Under the pieces are notes generated by a model. It saw only the letters and a program-made list of their open reading frames with translations. It was not told the DNA's origin and did no database searches. From G020354785 sp964521285 (lineage in GTDB: Bacteria > Bacteroidota > Bacteroidia > Bacteroidales > UBA10428): a stretch of DNA of 64,000 nt. The position numbers and the translations under genes are program-made. The stretch lies in assembly GCA_964521285.1 (NCBI GenBank), contig CAZFQS010000010.1:1-64000 (forward strand). Reading direction: 5' to 3'. Below are positions 36,341 through 45,354 of this stretch, one piece after another (position 1 is the stretch's first letter; the number at the start of each line of letters is the position of its first letter).

Positions 36341-38235
36341 TATGGTCTTATGTTTCTGCCTTCAATAAAATTAATAAAAGCCCTGTTCACAACTTTATTT
36401 CCTCCAGGTGTCGGATAATTACCGGTAAAATACCAGTCGCCCAAATCATTCGGACACGCTTCATGAAGATTTTCGATCGTCTGATACACAATTTGCAATT
36501 CAGCCTTTATATCAGGTGTTTTAAGCATTTGAGCTATTTTAGCAGAAATTTCTTCAGCAGAAAAGGGCTCATATATTTCTTTTACATAATTATTTAGCTT
36601 TTCTTTTGATAGGCTTTCCTGATTCTTTGATTTGTTATAAACATTGTTAATAATTGATTCATTACCTGATTCCCGTAATAGTTCGATAGCAGCTCTAAAG
36701 GCAATGAAATCCCCAAGCCTTGCCATATCTATGCCGTAACAATCAGGATACCGGATTTGTGGTGATGATGAAACTACGACTATTTTTCTGGGCTCAAGAC
36801 GATCGAGAATTCTTATTATACTATGCTTCAACGTAGTACCCCGTACTATTGAATCGTCAATTATTACCAGGCTATCTTTACCTTTCTTTACGGTATTATA
36901 GGTTATATCATATACATGTTCCACCAGGCCACCTCTTCCGTCATCCTGTGAAATGAACGTTCTCAATTGTATGTCTTTAAGTGCGATTTTTTCAATCCTT
37001 GGTTTTATTGACATAATATGCTCTAACTGCTTTTCTGTAATATTTTTACCTGACTTGAGTGCTTTGTTTATTTCTTTATTTTTCATATAGGATTCAACAC
37101 CCTCTATCATGCCATAAAAAGCTGATTCAGCAGTATTAGGGATATATGAGAAAACAGTATTTTCCAGATCGTGATCAATTGCCATGGTTATTTTATCAGT
37201 TAAAAGTCTACCAAGCATTTTTCTTTCCTGGTATATATCCTTGTCACTACCTCTTGAAAAATAAATACGTTCGAAGGAGCAGGATTTTCTTTCATATGGA
37301 CCTCTTATTTTTTTTATCAGGATATCTCCTTTCTTTTTAATAATAACAGAGTAACCGGGTTTAATCTCATTAATTTTTTCACTTGGAATATTCATAACGG
37401 TTTGAATAGCAGGTCGTTCAGATGTTACTACTGCAAGCTCGTCATCATAATAGTAGAATGCGGGCCTTATACCCCATGGATCGCGCAGTACAAAAGCATC
37501 ACCATGCCCTATTAGTCCGGCTATTACATAGCCACCGTCCCATTTTTTACAGGACTGGCTTAATATGGTTTCAATTTTTATATTTTCTGCAATTAAGTCT
37601 GAGATTTCTTTATTAGAATAACCTTGTTGTTTATATTTATCAAATTCCTTCTGATTCTCTGTATCCAGGAAGTGGCCTATATTTTCCAGCATTATTACCG
37701 TGTCAATCTTATCTCGCGGATGCTGACCCAGTCCAATTAGTATCTGGAAAAGTTCATCGACATTGGTGAGGTTAAAATTTCCGGCAATAACAAGGTTTCT
37801 TGATTTCCAGTTATTCTGTCGCATCAGGGGCTGAACATTCTCAATTTTGTATTGTCCATAGGTTCCGTAACGCAAATGTCCTAAAAGCAATTCACCTGCA
37901 AATGGCAAATTTTTCTTTGCCCATGAAACATCTTCAAGTCTTGACGGATTAGAATCAGCTTTAGTAAAAAGTTTATTTATTTTCTTAAAAACATCCTCGA
38001 TAGCGGAACTTTTGTTGGTTTTATATTGATGCATGTATTCATTACCTGATTCCAGATCAAATTTTAAACTTACCACTCCTGCACCGTCCTGCCCCCTGTT
38101 ATGCTGCTTCTCCATAAGCAGATATAACTTCTGTAATCCATATCTCCATGTTCCATACTTTAGTTGATAATATTCTAACGGTTTTAATAATCTTATCAGG
38201 GCAATTCCACATTCATGTTTGATAACATCAGTCAT
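36337..38235 (-). CDS. purF: Amidophosphoribosyltransferase, extended Bacteroidota form
   Basis: 632 residues, about 125 longer than E. coli PurF. The N-terminal class II glutamine amidotransferase domain has its nucleophile Cys9 in HECGIAL after a short propeptide, with the NRGQDGAG loop at about 51-58 and GHLRYGTYG near 118. The phosphoribosyltransferase half contains the PRPP loop VIIDDSIVRGTT around 456-467. Insertions lie between these blocks. It catalyses the first step of purine synthesis from PRPP and glutamine, or is a paralogue of that enzyme; no other purine genes are adjacent. Confidence 0.82.
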   Translation of the reverse strand: MTDVIKHECGIALIRLLKPLEYYQLKYGTWRYGLQKLYLLMEKQHNRGQDGAGVVSLKFDLESGNEYMHQYKTNKSSAIEDVFKKINKLFTKADSNPSRLEDVSWAKKNLPFAGELLLGHLRYGTYGQYKIENVQPLMRQNNWKSRNLVIAGNFNLTNVDELFQILIGLGQHPRDKIDTVIMLENIGHFLDTENQKEFDKYKQQGYSNKEISDLIAENIKIETILSQSCKKWDGGYVIAGLIGHGDAFVLRDPWGIRPAFYYYDDELAVVTSERPAIQTVMNIPSEKINEIKPGYSVIIKKKGDILIKKIRGPYERKSCSFERIYFSRGSDKDIYQERKMLGRLLTDKITMAIDHDLENTVFSYIPNTAESAFYGMIEGVESYMKNKEINKALKSGKNITEKQLEHIMSIKPRIEKIALKDIQLRTFISQDDGRGGLVEHVYDITYNTVKKGKDSLVIIDDSIVRGTTLKHSIIRILDRLEPRKIVVVSSSPQIRYPDCYGIDMARLGDFIAFRAAIELLRESGNESIINNVYNKSKNQESLSKEKLNNYVKEIYEPFSAEEISAKIAQMLKTPDIKAELQIVYQTIENLHEACPNDLGDWYFTGNYPTPGGNKVVNRAFINFIEGRNIRPY

Positions 38236-38253
38236 TCATTTAAATATTAAAGT

Positions 38254-38703
38254 CTAATTCAATTTGGGAAAGGAAATAATATCTCTTACAATAAATGCGT
38301 CCGGAAAATCTTTTTCTATAATTTTTAAAAATTTAAGCGCCTCACTTTCAGTTCTGAAGTCACCTACATATAATTTATAATATGGATAAACAAATTCTTC
38401 ATAAAATGGTATATTTTCATATTTATTTTTAAATCTTGAACGGACTGCCATACACTTTTCTCTTGCGTCCTGGCCTGTATCACGAAATATAGAAATCCGG
38501 TGTCCTCTAATACCATTCAGCTTCCCGTAAGTATTTATCTGATGATCCAGGAAGACTATAATTGAACTATCCTGAATGATTTCTACCTTTCCCTGATTAT
38601 ATTTGTGCTGATTTAGCCTGTTGAGGATATTAATCTGTTCCTGTCCCTTAGAAGTATTAAGGTTAAAGAGAATTATAGTTATAAAATAGATATAATATTT
38701 CAC
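38254..38703 (-). CDS. Secreted SPOR-like domain protein
   Basis: 149 residues with an N-terminal signal peptide (YYIYFITIILFNLNTSKG). The C-terminal about 75 residues look like a SPOR domain: GHRISIFRDTGQDAREKC, then YYKLYVGDFRTESEALKFL (the classic Y-x-V-x-x-G-x-F pattern) and FPDAFIVRDII. SPOR domains bind denuded glycan strands at the septum, so a wall or division role is possible. It lies 18 bases upstream of the purF-like gene on the same strand. Confidence 0.8.
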   Translation of the reverse strand: MKYYIYFITIILFNLNTSKGQEQINILNRLNQHKYNQGKVEIIQDSSIIVFLDHQINTYGKLNGIRGHRISIFRDTGQDAREKCMAVRSRFKNKYENIPFYEEFVYPYYKLYVGDFRTESEALKFLKIIEKDFPDAFIVRDIISFPKLN

Positions 38704-38765
38704 GCGATCTCCCAGTGAAAGGTTAGGTCACAAAATTAGTTAAATTTTATTTAGAAAAATTTAAA

Positions 38766-39218
38766 TCAATTAAATGAATTAATAATTATTGTATCTTTTA
38801 TATTTATTTTTTTATTAATTAGTAAGGATTTAAATTTTATATATCCCTCCACTTGAAATGTAACATTATTGTCTCTTAAGATGTCGAGCATAATGGAAAT
38901 TCCCTGAATAATATTCGCAATTTTTAATTCGAGATTCAAATTATGGATTTCATTTGATTTTGCAGGAATAACAATAATATGATCACTGAGGAGCCTTCCC
39001 AGATAGTGGTTATTAACTGATGTTTTTATATTGATTTCCTTTATCCTGAAGCTAAATGAACTTGGATTTGTAACAGGAATTTTTACTTCAAGTTTGAGGA
39101 CATTATCCCTTAATCCTTTTATTTTTATATCGTCAGGTTCGCCAACTTCTATATCTTTAAAATCAGCGCAACAGGATAATAATAGTAATAAAATAATATA
39201 CAGGGAATTTTTTATCAT
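38766..39218 (-). CDS. LEA14-like (WHy-domain) lipoprotein
   Basis: 150 residues. The signal ends in LLLLLSCC, a lipobox, at about 12-17. The mature protein has the alternating strand pattern of the LEA type 2 / WHy family: LKLEVKIPVTNPSSFSFRI in the middle with the N-P-S core, KINIKDTIIINSF at the end. Such proteins are common in Bacteroidota and are of unknown function. It lies 62 bases upstream of the SPOR-like gene. Confidence 0.75.
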   Translation of the reverse strand: MIKNSLYIILLLLLSCCADFKDIEVGEPDDIKIKGLRDNVLKLEVKIPVTNPSSFSFRIKEINIKTSVNNHYLGRLLSDHIIVIPAKSNEIHNLNLELKIANIIQGISIMLDILRDNNVTFQVEGYIKFKSLLINKKINIKDTIIINSFN

Positions 39219-39373
39219 TTATATAGACTTTCAATAAATATTCTAAAATTTTGAATTAATTTGCAATTATGTAATAATTATTTTAAAAGTTCAAATATAA
39301 TCTTTACTAATATTAGATGAATCTCTTAAGTATTTTTTCCGCCTTTTTGAATAACATTAAAATATAAAAAATA

Positions 39374-39826
39374 ATGGTAACTAAAAAAAAAATAGAAAAG
39401 TTTCTTGAACCAAAAAAACTGGCAATAGTCGGCGTATCCAGAAATCCAAAAAAGTTTGGCTATCTTGTCTTCAGAGACTTGAAAGCCAGTGGATATGAAG
39501 TTTATCCTGTTAATCCAAACGCAGACAAAATAAATGGTGATTCATGCTATAAAAGCGTAAAAGACCTGCCGGCAAATATTAATAGTATACTTATATTAAC
39601 ACCAAAAAAAGAAACTGATAATGTGTTGCGGGAAGCTATAAATAAGGGAATTATGAATATATGGGTACAACAAATGTCAGAAACCAAAAACACTATTAAA
39701 ATTGCGGAAGAATACCAGAAAGAGATTATTCATAGAAAGTGTATTTTTATGTTTGCCGAACCTGTTAAAGGTGTTCACAAATTTCACAGGCTCATACTCA
39801 AATTATTTGGAATGTTACCAAAATAA
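39374..39826 (+). CDS. CoA-binding domain protein
   Basis: 150 residues made of a single CoA_binding_2 Rossmann fold: KKLAIVGVSRNPKKFGYLV near the start, then GYEVYPVNPNADKINGDSCY (in parts), SILILTPKKETDNVLREAI and IWVQQMSET. The domain resembles the CoA-binding part of succinyl-CoA synthetase and acyl-CoA synthetases but stands alone. Whether it binds CoA or NAD-like ligands in vivo is unknown. It ends one base before the convergent GNAT gene. Confidence 0.85.
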   Translation: MVTKKKIEKFLEPKKLAIVGVSRNPKKFGYLVFRDLKASGYEVYPVNPNADKINGDSCYKSVKDLPANINSILILTPKKETDNVLREAINKGIMNIWVQQMSETKNTIKIAEEYQKEIIHRKCIFMFAEPVKGVHKFHRLILKLFGMLPK

Positions 39827-39827
39827 G

Positions 39828-40736
39828 TCATTCAGGTTGTTTTAGTTTTTTTGTTGTTTGCATCACAAGGACATCAGAATCAACAAGATGTCCAATCTTT
39901 CTGTAAATAAAATTCAGCATTCTCAAATCGGCGCTATCAATTATCCATACAAAATTTGTTATGTTATTTTTTATTTGCAGCTGAACTGACCTGTTAATAA
40001 GTGCTATTGGTAATTTTATATTTGCCCGGTATTCACTTCGAATAAAAAGATTATTATACTCCAGTGTATCTTTATTTATTCTGTATATTATATTCCATCC
40101 AATTATTTCGGTTTCCTTTATAAGCCCTACACTATTTAAATTTTCCATTTTGTCAGTATTTATAAAAGGAGACAGATATTGAGGAATAGATTTATCATTT
40201 TCAATGAGTTGTTTTAGTGCCTCCTTATATTTTTTGTTTATGTCGCTCCAGAGTTCGATTTTTATTCCTTCCGGCATATGGAAATCCTGTGTCCAGATGA
40301 CCTTGTCTTTATACTCTAAATTTGACTTAAAAATATGCATTAATGTTACTGGTGTTGTCCATTTATCTTTTTCTACCAACTTATAAATGAAACCTTTACT
40401 TTCCCAGTTTGAACGGAAGTACATTCTTGCTTCATCAAAACCGGCCTTTGCCAGAACCCTGTTTATATAGTATACTAATTTGCTTCCCAAACCTTTACGT
40501 CTATGTTCTTTGTTAATGTAAAGGGACAGAATCTCAGAATAATTTTTGCTTCTGTCAAATTCAGCTATGGCTAATCCGACTATTATATCCTCTGATTTTA
40601 CCAGAATTGCCAGCAACGGATCAATAATGTCCATTGTCTTCATCTTATCTCTTAAATTAGGGAAAGTATACTTATCATATTCTGAAAGTATATAAGATAA
40701 AGTAATATCAGTGCTTAATTGAAATTTATAATCCAC
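39828..40736 (-). CDS. GNAT-family acetyltransferase
   Basis: 302 residues. The N-terminal half is a clear GNAT fold: IIVGLAIAEFDRSKNYSEI, LSLYINKEHRRKGLGSKLV (with the R-x-x-G-x-G/A acetyl-CoA loop R-R-K-G-L-G) and a following helix. The C-terminal half is a second, weaker GNAT-like unit (NLFIRSEYRANIKLPIALI). The acceptor is unknown. It is the downstream partner of the TIGR03032-type gene, 18 bases away. Confidence 0.8.
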   Translation of the reverse strand: MDYKFQLSTDITLSYILSEYDKYTFPNLRDKMKTMDIIDPLLAILVKSEDIIVGLAIAEFDRSKNYSEILSLYINKEHRRKGLGSKLVYYINRVLAKAGFDEARMYFRSNWESKGFIYKLVEKDKWTTPVTLMHIFKSNLEYKDKVIWTQDFHMPEGIKIELWSDINKKYKEALKQLIENDKSIPQYLSPFINTDKMENLNSVGLIKETEIIGWNIIYRINKDTLEYNNLFIRSEYRANIKLPIALINRSVQLQIKNNITNFVWIIDSADLRMLNFIYRKIGHLVDSDVLVMQTTKKLKQPE

Positions 40737-40754
40737 GATTTTATAATTAGTCAG

Positions 40755-41816
40755 TTAGTCTTCAACTTCTTTTGCCCAGTAGGTATCTGTTTCATTTACC
40801 AGGGCCATCCTATGTTCTTTTTTTTCAGGATTTAAGATATTTGGTCTTTTGAAATCCGGTATAATTTTTACATCGTATATTTCGTCTACATTTGTTTCAT
40901 ATCTGATATGACCAACAACCTTTCCAAGCGGGAGATACACTATTATAATTCCTGCAAAGGATGAGCCGGCTATAGGCAAATCAGCAAATACAGAAGTTGT
41001 ATGCCGGAGTCTGGAAGCTCCGATAAAAAGGTAATCACCTGCCTTTGCCATACCGCGGACAAAGCTGTTGAGTTTGGTTATTACTTCATACTTCCGTTTT
41101 TTTAAGTCAGCTTTCATTAACTCTCCCCTGGCTGATTGTAAAAAAAACAAATCATTATTATAAATTCTTGGAGAATGTGGCATTGAAAGTCCCTCAAATA
41201 AAATTTCACCTGTAGGAACATGTATTATTATACCTCCCGAAAGTAAATTTTCTCTCCAGCCTTGTTTGGTATTGGTTTTGCCCAGAGCAGAAACAAATTC
41301 TATTTTCTCATTTGCCAGGGCCATTCCGTTAAGGTGACATCTGTCCTCAGGTACCAGAGCGTCAACAAATCCGGGATTCCATAAAGTTTTAAAACTATAA
41401 TCTTCATCTATTCCGGAAATACAGGAAAACAAAGTGTTAATTGCAATAAGATTATTATTTAAATAATTCATATCGTGCAATGCCAGTTGTCCTGTATAAT
41501 ATAAAGCCCTTGGCAGATATAATGCATCATAGGTCCCGGGTTTTGAAGGGTAATGCTTTGCCAGTTCGGGTGAGTTGCGAAGTACAATAACCTCGTTTTT
41601 ACAGGCAATTGCTAATTTATTGTCCTTCTGGGCAATACCCATAGCATTACTAAATGTTCTGGGTAATTGTATAAGTTTATCTTTAGTGGCTGCACTTAAA
41701 AAGATTACTTTGCAGGCCTGATAAGTACTTAAAGCAATAGTACATCTGAGTTTATACAATAGCTCAGGAACATTCGGCGTATATGTTGAAGTAAACAGGG
41801 ATAATGAAGCCTGCAT
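40755..41816 (-). CDS. TIGR03032-type (DUF4915) protein
   Basis: 353 residues recalling the TIGR03032 family, with the N-terminal LRCTIALSTYQACKVIFLS block, TFSNAMGIAQKDNKLAIAC, CHLNGMALANEKIEFVSALG and GWRENLLSGGIIIHV, then GLSMPHSPRIYNNDLFFL and FVRGMAKAGDYLFIGASRL. These read as a beta-propeller-like array. The function of the family is unknown. No signal peptide is seen, so it is probably cytoplasmic. It forms a two-gene unit with the GNAT gene downstream. Confidence 0.78.
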   Translation of the reverse strand: MQASLSLFTSTYTPNVPELLYKLRCTIALSTYQACKVIFLSAATKDKLIQLPRTFSNAMGIAQKDNKLAIACKNEVIVLRNSPELAKHYPSKPGTYDALYLPRALYYTGQLALHDMNYLNNNLIAINTLFSCISGIDEDYSFKTLWNPGFVDALVPEDRCHLNGMALANEKIEFVSALGKTNTKQGWRENLLSGGIIIHVPTGEILFEGLSMPHSPRIYNNDLFFLQSARGELMKADLKKRKYEVITKLNSFVRGMAKAGDYLFIGASRLRHTTSVFADLPIAGSSFAGIIIVYLPLGKVVGHIRYETNVDEIYDVKIIPDFKRPNILNPEKKEHRMALVNETDTYWAKEVED

Positions 41817-41846
41817 AGATTAAAGTCTAAATAAATTTAAAGAACA

Positions 41847-41854
41847 TAATTTTG
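41847..41854 (+). promoter_or_regulatory. -7 box of the MORN-protein promoter
   Basis: TAATTTTG followed by CA is an exact TAnnTTTG match about 100 bases before the ATG at 41954. Its place rules out the TTG at 41852 as the start of that gene, because transcription would begin after it. No convincing -33 TTG was found. Confidence 0.45.
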
Positions 41855-41953
41855 CAAATTTACCCAGCGTATAATAATTTTACAAATAAAATTGTTTTTC
41901 GCATCTCACAGCATGAATTAAATGATTTGATTATAATTAATATTATTCTGCTT

Positions 41954-42400
41954 ATGAAACCGGTACTATTATTAATTTCAATTTTTCTGACTGTCAGTAT
42001 TTTTTCACAGGAGACAGGATGTATCTCCGGTTCATGTGAAAACGGGCAAGGAGTATATGTATATGCCAATGGATACAGATACGAAGGAAATTTTATAGAT
42101 GGAAAACGTGAAGGCCCTGGCAGGTTAACTCATCCAAACGGTGACAGCTATGATGGTATGTGGCTGGATGATAAATTTCATGGACAGGGAACATACATTT
42201 GGGCGGACGGTGCTAAATATATTGGTGAATGGAAAAGTGGTGTACAGGATGGATATGGTATATATTTTTATACAAACGGGGATAAATACACGGGATATTT
42301 CAGAAATAATAAATTCCATGGCAAAGGAAAATACACCTGGGCAGATGGTACAGTGCAGGAAGGAAATTATGAAAATGGCAGGTTTATCCTCCCGGAATAG
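41954..42400 (+). CDS. Secreted MORN-repeat protein
   Basis: 148 residues. The chosen ATG gives a clean signal peptide (KPVLLLISIFLTVSIFSQ). The mature part is about five MORN repeats of 23 residues, each with the Y-x-G-x-W/F-x-x-G-x-x-x-G-x-G-x-x-x-x-x-x-G pattern: GYRYEGNFIDGKREGPG, GDSYDGMWLDDKFHGQG, GAKYIGEWKSGVQDGYG, GDKYTGYFRNNKFHGKG and GTVQEGNYENGRF. MORN repeats bind lipids or proteins; a function in the periplasm or at the surface cannot be named. Confidence 0.88.
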   Translation: MKPVLLLISIFLTVSIFSQETGCISGSCENGQGVYVYANGYRYEGNFIDGKREGPGRLTHPNGDSYDGMWLDDKFHGQGTYIWADGAKYIGEWKSGVQDGYGIYFYTNGDKYTGYFRNNKFHGKGKYTWADGTVQEGNYENGRFILPE

Positions 42401-42469
42401 TGTGCTGCCAGTCCATAATTTAAAATTAAGGATAATTATGCTCTGGAACCCTGCAAATCTGCATCTTCT

Positions 42470-43429
42470 TTATAGAGCAGACTCTATATCCTCGAGATCT
42501 ATATTTTGCAGTCTTGCATTTTTAATACTTGCATTTAGCTCAAATCCAATCAGCAGTGTAAGAGCATTGAAATTCATCCAGAGCATTAATGCAATAAGTG
42601 CCCCTATTGATCCGAAAAATTTATTGAACTGGGCAAAGTGATTAACGAAATATGAAAAACCTAAAGACGCAACAATTGTTAATAAAGTGGCCAGAGTAGA
42701 TCCGGCTGAATAAAATTTCCATTTTGTTTTTCTCAAAGGAGCAAGATAGTAGAGAAAAGAAATTGAGAAAAATGTTGCACCTACTATTATAATCCATTTA
42801 CCGGTAAGTAATAAATAATAAGTAATATCTATTTTTATAATATCATATTCAGCCAGCTTACCTATTCCTGTTTTGCTGAATATGAACAATACTGTAGCAG
42901 TAGCTATGAGGAAAACCAGAATAAAGACCAGCCCGACTGATATTAATCTGCGTTCAAGCCAGGGTCGTGTTTCTATGGTATGGTAAGTAGCATTGAATGC
43001 TTCAATCATTCCATTTACACCTTTTTGTGCAAAGAAAAAGGCTGTTAGTAATCCAAATATCTGAAGGCCTCCTCTTTTTACAAAAATTTCAGCTAATAAG
43101 GATTCAATAGCTATATAAGAATTTTCAGGCATAACGTCATACATTATTTGCATTAATTCCTGCTGAAAGTTATTAATGGGCAGGTAGGGAATTAAAGTCA
43201 GAAGAAAAATAATCCCGGGACCAAGAGCCAGAAGGAAGTTAAAAGCTATTGATGAAGCTCTGATATTTAAGGAGCCCTTTAGCAGTCCTTTAAAGAAGAA
43301 TGAGAAGACATTGTAAATTGGTACTCCTTCAAATCCCGGAAAAGATATTCGCCGAAAATAATCTATTATTTCATGTACCTGTTTATTGAAGAATTTATAT
43401 GTTCTTTGATAAAGATGCTGAGTCATCAA
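42470..43429 (-). CDS. YihY/BrkB-family inner-membrane protein
   Basis: 319 residues with about six helices, including SSIAFNFLLALGPGIIFLLTL (in parts), FGLLTAFFFAQKGVNGMIEAFNATYH and IGALIALMLWMNFNALTLLIGFELN in parts. The A-x-x-A-Y/F-x-x-L-A-x-x-P entry and the N-x-x-Y region with WxER-like WLERRL identify the family. Once called ribonuclease BN by mistake, it has no proven function; some relatives are linked to stress or envelope phenotypes. It lies 69 bases downstream of nadC on the same strand. Confidence 0.88.
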   Translation of the reverse strand: MMTQHLYQRTYKFFNKQVHEIIDYFRRISFPGFEGVPIYNVFSFFFKGLLKGSLNIRASSIAFNFLLALGPGIIFLLTLIPYLPINNFQQELMQIMYDVMPENSYIAIESLLAEIFVKRGGLQIFGLLTAFFFAQKGVNGMIEAFNATYHTIETRPWLERRLISVGLVFILVFLIATATVLFIFSKTGIGKLAEYDIIKIDITYYLLLTGKWIIIVGATFFSISFLYYLAPLRKTKWKFYSAGSTLATLLTIVASLGFSYFVNHFAQFNKFFGSIGALIALMLWMNFNALTLLIGFELNASIKNARLQNIDLEDIESAL

Positions 43430-43498
43430 AAGAAAATATCTCTGATTAATTATTTGTCAAAAATAATCATCAAAATACAAATTACAAATTCAAAATTT

Positions 43499-44347
43499 TT
43501 AGTATTTAACAGCCTTAATGCTCATATCTAAACTCTTAAACCTGTGGGTTAATGCTCCGACTGAGATATAGTCTACTCCGCATTCTGCATAGACTCTTAC
43601 ATTCTCCAGGTTAATTCTGCCTGAAGATTCAATTTTATACCTCCCTTTAATTAATTTAACAGCCTCTTTTGTGTCTTTAATTGAAAAATTATCAAGCATG
43701 ATTATGTTAATCATGCCAACTTTCAGAATTTCTTTAACATCCTCAATTGTACTCGCTTCTATTTCTACCTTGATTTTTTTATTTGTTTTTTTAAGATATT
43801 CACTGATTCTGATTATGGCATTCTCAATTCCGCCGGCAAAATTTATATGGTTGTCTTTAATAAGTATCATATCATATAATCCTATTCGGTGATTTTCACC
43901 TCCGCCTATCTTAACCGCAACTTTTTCAAGCAAGCGCATGCCTGGCGTAGTTTTTCGGGTATCAAGAATTTTAGTTTTAAGCCCTTCTAATTTTTTTACA
44001 TATGTATAGGTAAGAGTTGCGATGCCACTCATACGCTGCATTATATTCAACACTAATCGTTCAGATTTAAGAATAGTATGAACACTGCCGGTAATTTTAA
44101 ATGCAACATCTCCGCTCTTAATTTTATGTCCATCATTTAGTAAGAGTTCAAACTCAATGGCCGGATCAATTATTTTAAATATTTTTTCAGCCACATTAAC
44201 ACCAGCCAGAATACCTTCCTCATTAACTATTAAATGCGCTTTTCCTTTAATATCTTCCGGAATACAGGCAAGAGTTGTATGATCACCTTCTCCGATATCT
44301 TCTTTTAATGCAGAATTAATAAGTATTTCCAGAGAATTACTCTCCAT
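43499..44347 (-). CDS. nadC: Nicotinate-nucleotide pyrophosphorylase (carboxylating)
   Basis: 282 residues that convert quinolinate and PRPP to nicotinate mononucleotide, NAD de novo synthesis. Visible are EDIGEGDHTTLACIP near 16-30, ILDTRKTTPGMRLLEK (substrate-binding R, K and R), GGGENHRIGLYDMILIKDNHI (in parts) and the C-terminal ESSGRINLENV and YISVGALTH motifs. No nadA or nadB is nearby. Its start overlaps the upstream DUF4783 gene by 11 bases. Confidence 0.95.
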   Translation of the reverse strand: MESNSLEILINSALKEDIGEGDHTTLACIPEDIKGKAHLIVNEEGILAGVNVAEKIFKIIDPAIEFELLLNDGHKIKSGDVAFKITGSVHTILKSERLVLNIMQRMSGIATLTYTYVKKLEGLKTKILDTRKTTPGMRLLEKVAVKIGGGENHRIGLYDMILIKDNHINFAGGIENAIIRISEYLKKTNKKIKVEIEASTIEDVKEILKVGMINIIMLDNFSIKDTKEAVKLIKGRYKIESSGRINLENVRVYAECGVDYISVGALTHRFKSLDMSIKAVKY

Positions 44348-44747
44348 CTTCTTTCTCTATGCGTAATTGATTAATAAGTGATTTGTCTTCTTTAATTTTA
44401 ATTAAAATAGTGATTCTGAATTTCCCCGTTGAAGTTGTAAGATTACCTATCGCATATCTTGATGTTTCTTTACCTCCCTTGTGCAGTATATCGAAGCTTG
44501 TTGGAGGATGTTTTTTAAAAAAGTCCTTTATTATAAGTTCTGCCTGATTTTTGCTATACATATCATCTATATCTGATAATGCCAGTTCAACATTATTGTT
44601 AAAGTATTTTGCTAATTCGCTTGCATTACCTTCTTTTATTGCAATAATAATTCCATCCGGTATATCATTATACAGAGTATTCGATGCATAGCTAAAACAT
44701 AAAATCTGTATAAACAAAAGGGGTATTAATAGTTTTATTATTTTCAT
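44337..44747 (-). CDS. DUF4783 secreted protein
   Basis: 136 residues with a signal peptide (LLIPLLFIQILCFSYAS) and an NTF2-like fold: DGIIIAIKEGNASELAKYF, then MYSKNQAELIIKDFFKKHPP and a C-terminal sheet SRYAIGNLTTSTGKFRITILI (in parts). This matches DUF4783, a family that often sits next to nadC in Bacteroidota. Function unknown. The 11-base overlap with nadC suggests coupled translation. Confidence 0.83.
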   Translation of the reverse strand: MKIIKLLIPLLFIQILCFSYASNTLYNDIPDGIIIAIKEGNASELAKYFNNNVELALSDIDDMYSKNQAELIIKDFFKKHPPTSFDILHKGGKETSRYAIGNLTTSTGKFRITILIKIKEDKSLINQLRIEKEDGE

Positions 44748-44831
44748 TGATTAATAGATTAAGTTTGTAATTTATTTTGTTAAATATACACTAATTAACA
44801 TTTTATAAAAGTATTATAAAATTTTAAACGA

Positions 44832-45302
44832 ATGAAAATATATTTAATTAATGTTGGTAAAACAAATATAAGTTATATAAAGGAGGGCATAGATCTTTTT
44901 GAAAAAAGGATAAGGAGATATATTCCTTTTGAAATTTATGAAATACCTGAATCTAAAAATATTAAAGGTTCGTCGGTATATGCAATAAAGGAAGCTGAAG
45001 GTAAAAATTTAATAAAATTTATTGAAAAATCGGATTATTCTGTATTGCTTGATAAAAAAGGAAAAAAGTTTGATTCAGTGGAATTCTCAGATTATATTCA
45101 GAAACTAATGAATAAGGGTCTGTCCGGTATATATTTTTTCACTGGTGGCGTAAACGGATTTTCCGGGGAAGTCTATAGCAGAGCTAATGATCTCTTATCT
45201 TTGTCAAAAATGACATTTACACATCAAATGGTCAGATTAATATTTATTGAACAATTATATAGAGCTTTAGCAATATTAAAAGGAGACCCATATCATCATT
45301 AA
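44832..45302 (+). CDS. rlmH: 23S rRNA (pseudouridine-1915-N3)-methyltransferase RlmH
   Basis: 156 residues, the usual RlmH length. SPOUT-family features are FFTGGVNGFSGEVY (SAM loop) and the C-terminal knot MTFTHQMVRLIFIEQLYRAL ending in KGDPYHH, the motif that closes RlmH. It acts on helix 69 of 23S rRNA. It precedes the histidine kinase gene by about 52 bases, an arrangement also seen in other Bacteroidota. Confidence 0.96.
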   Translation: MKIYLINVGKTNISYIKEGIDLFEKRIRRYIPFEIYEIPESKNIKGSSVYAIKEAEGKNLIKFIEKSDYSVLLDKKGKKFDSVEFSDYIQKLMNKGLSGIYFFTGGVNGFSGEVYSRANDLLSLSKMTFTHQMVRLIFIEQLYRALAILKGDPYHH

Positions 45303-45354
45303 TTCATATTTCTATATTAGATTTGTAAAAATTTATTAGCATTATTTGCAGCTA

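Noticed and set aside
41852..41953. TTG start for the MORN protein
   Set aside because: It lies inside the TAnnTTTG box and would add 34 residues ahead of a perfect signal peptide.
42141..42641. 166-codon frame on the plus strand
   Set aside because: It overlaps the MORN gene in another frame and the YihY gene on the other strand and has no signal of a protein family.
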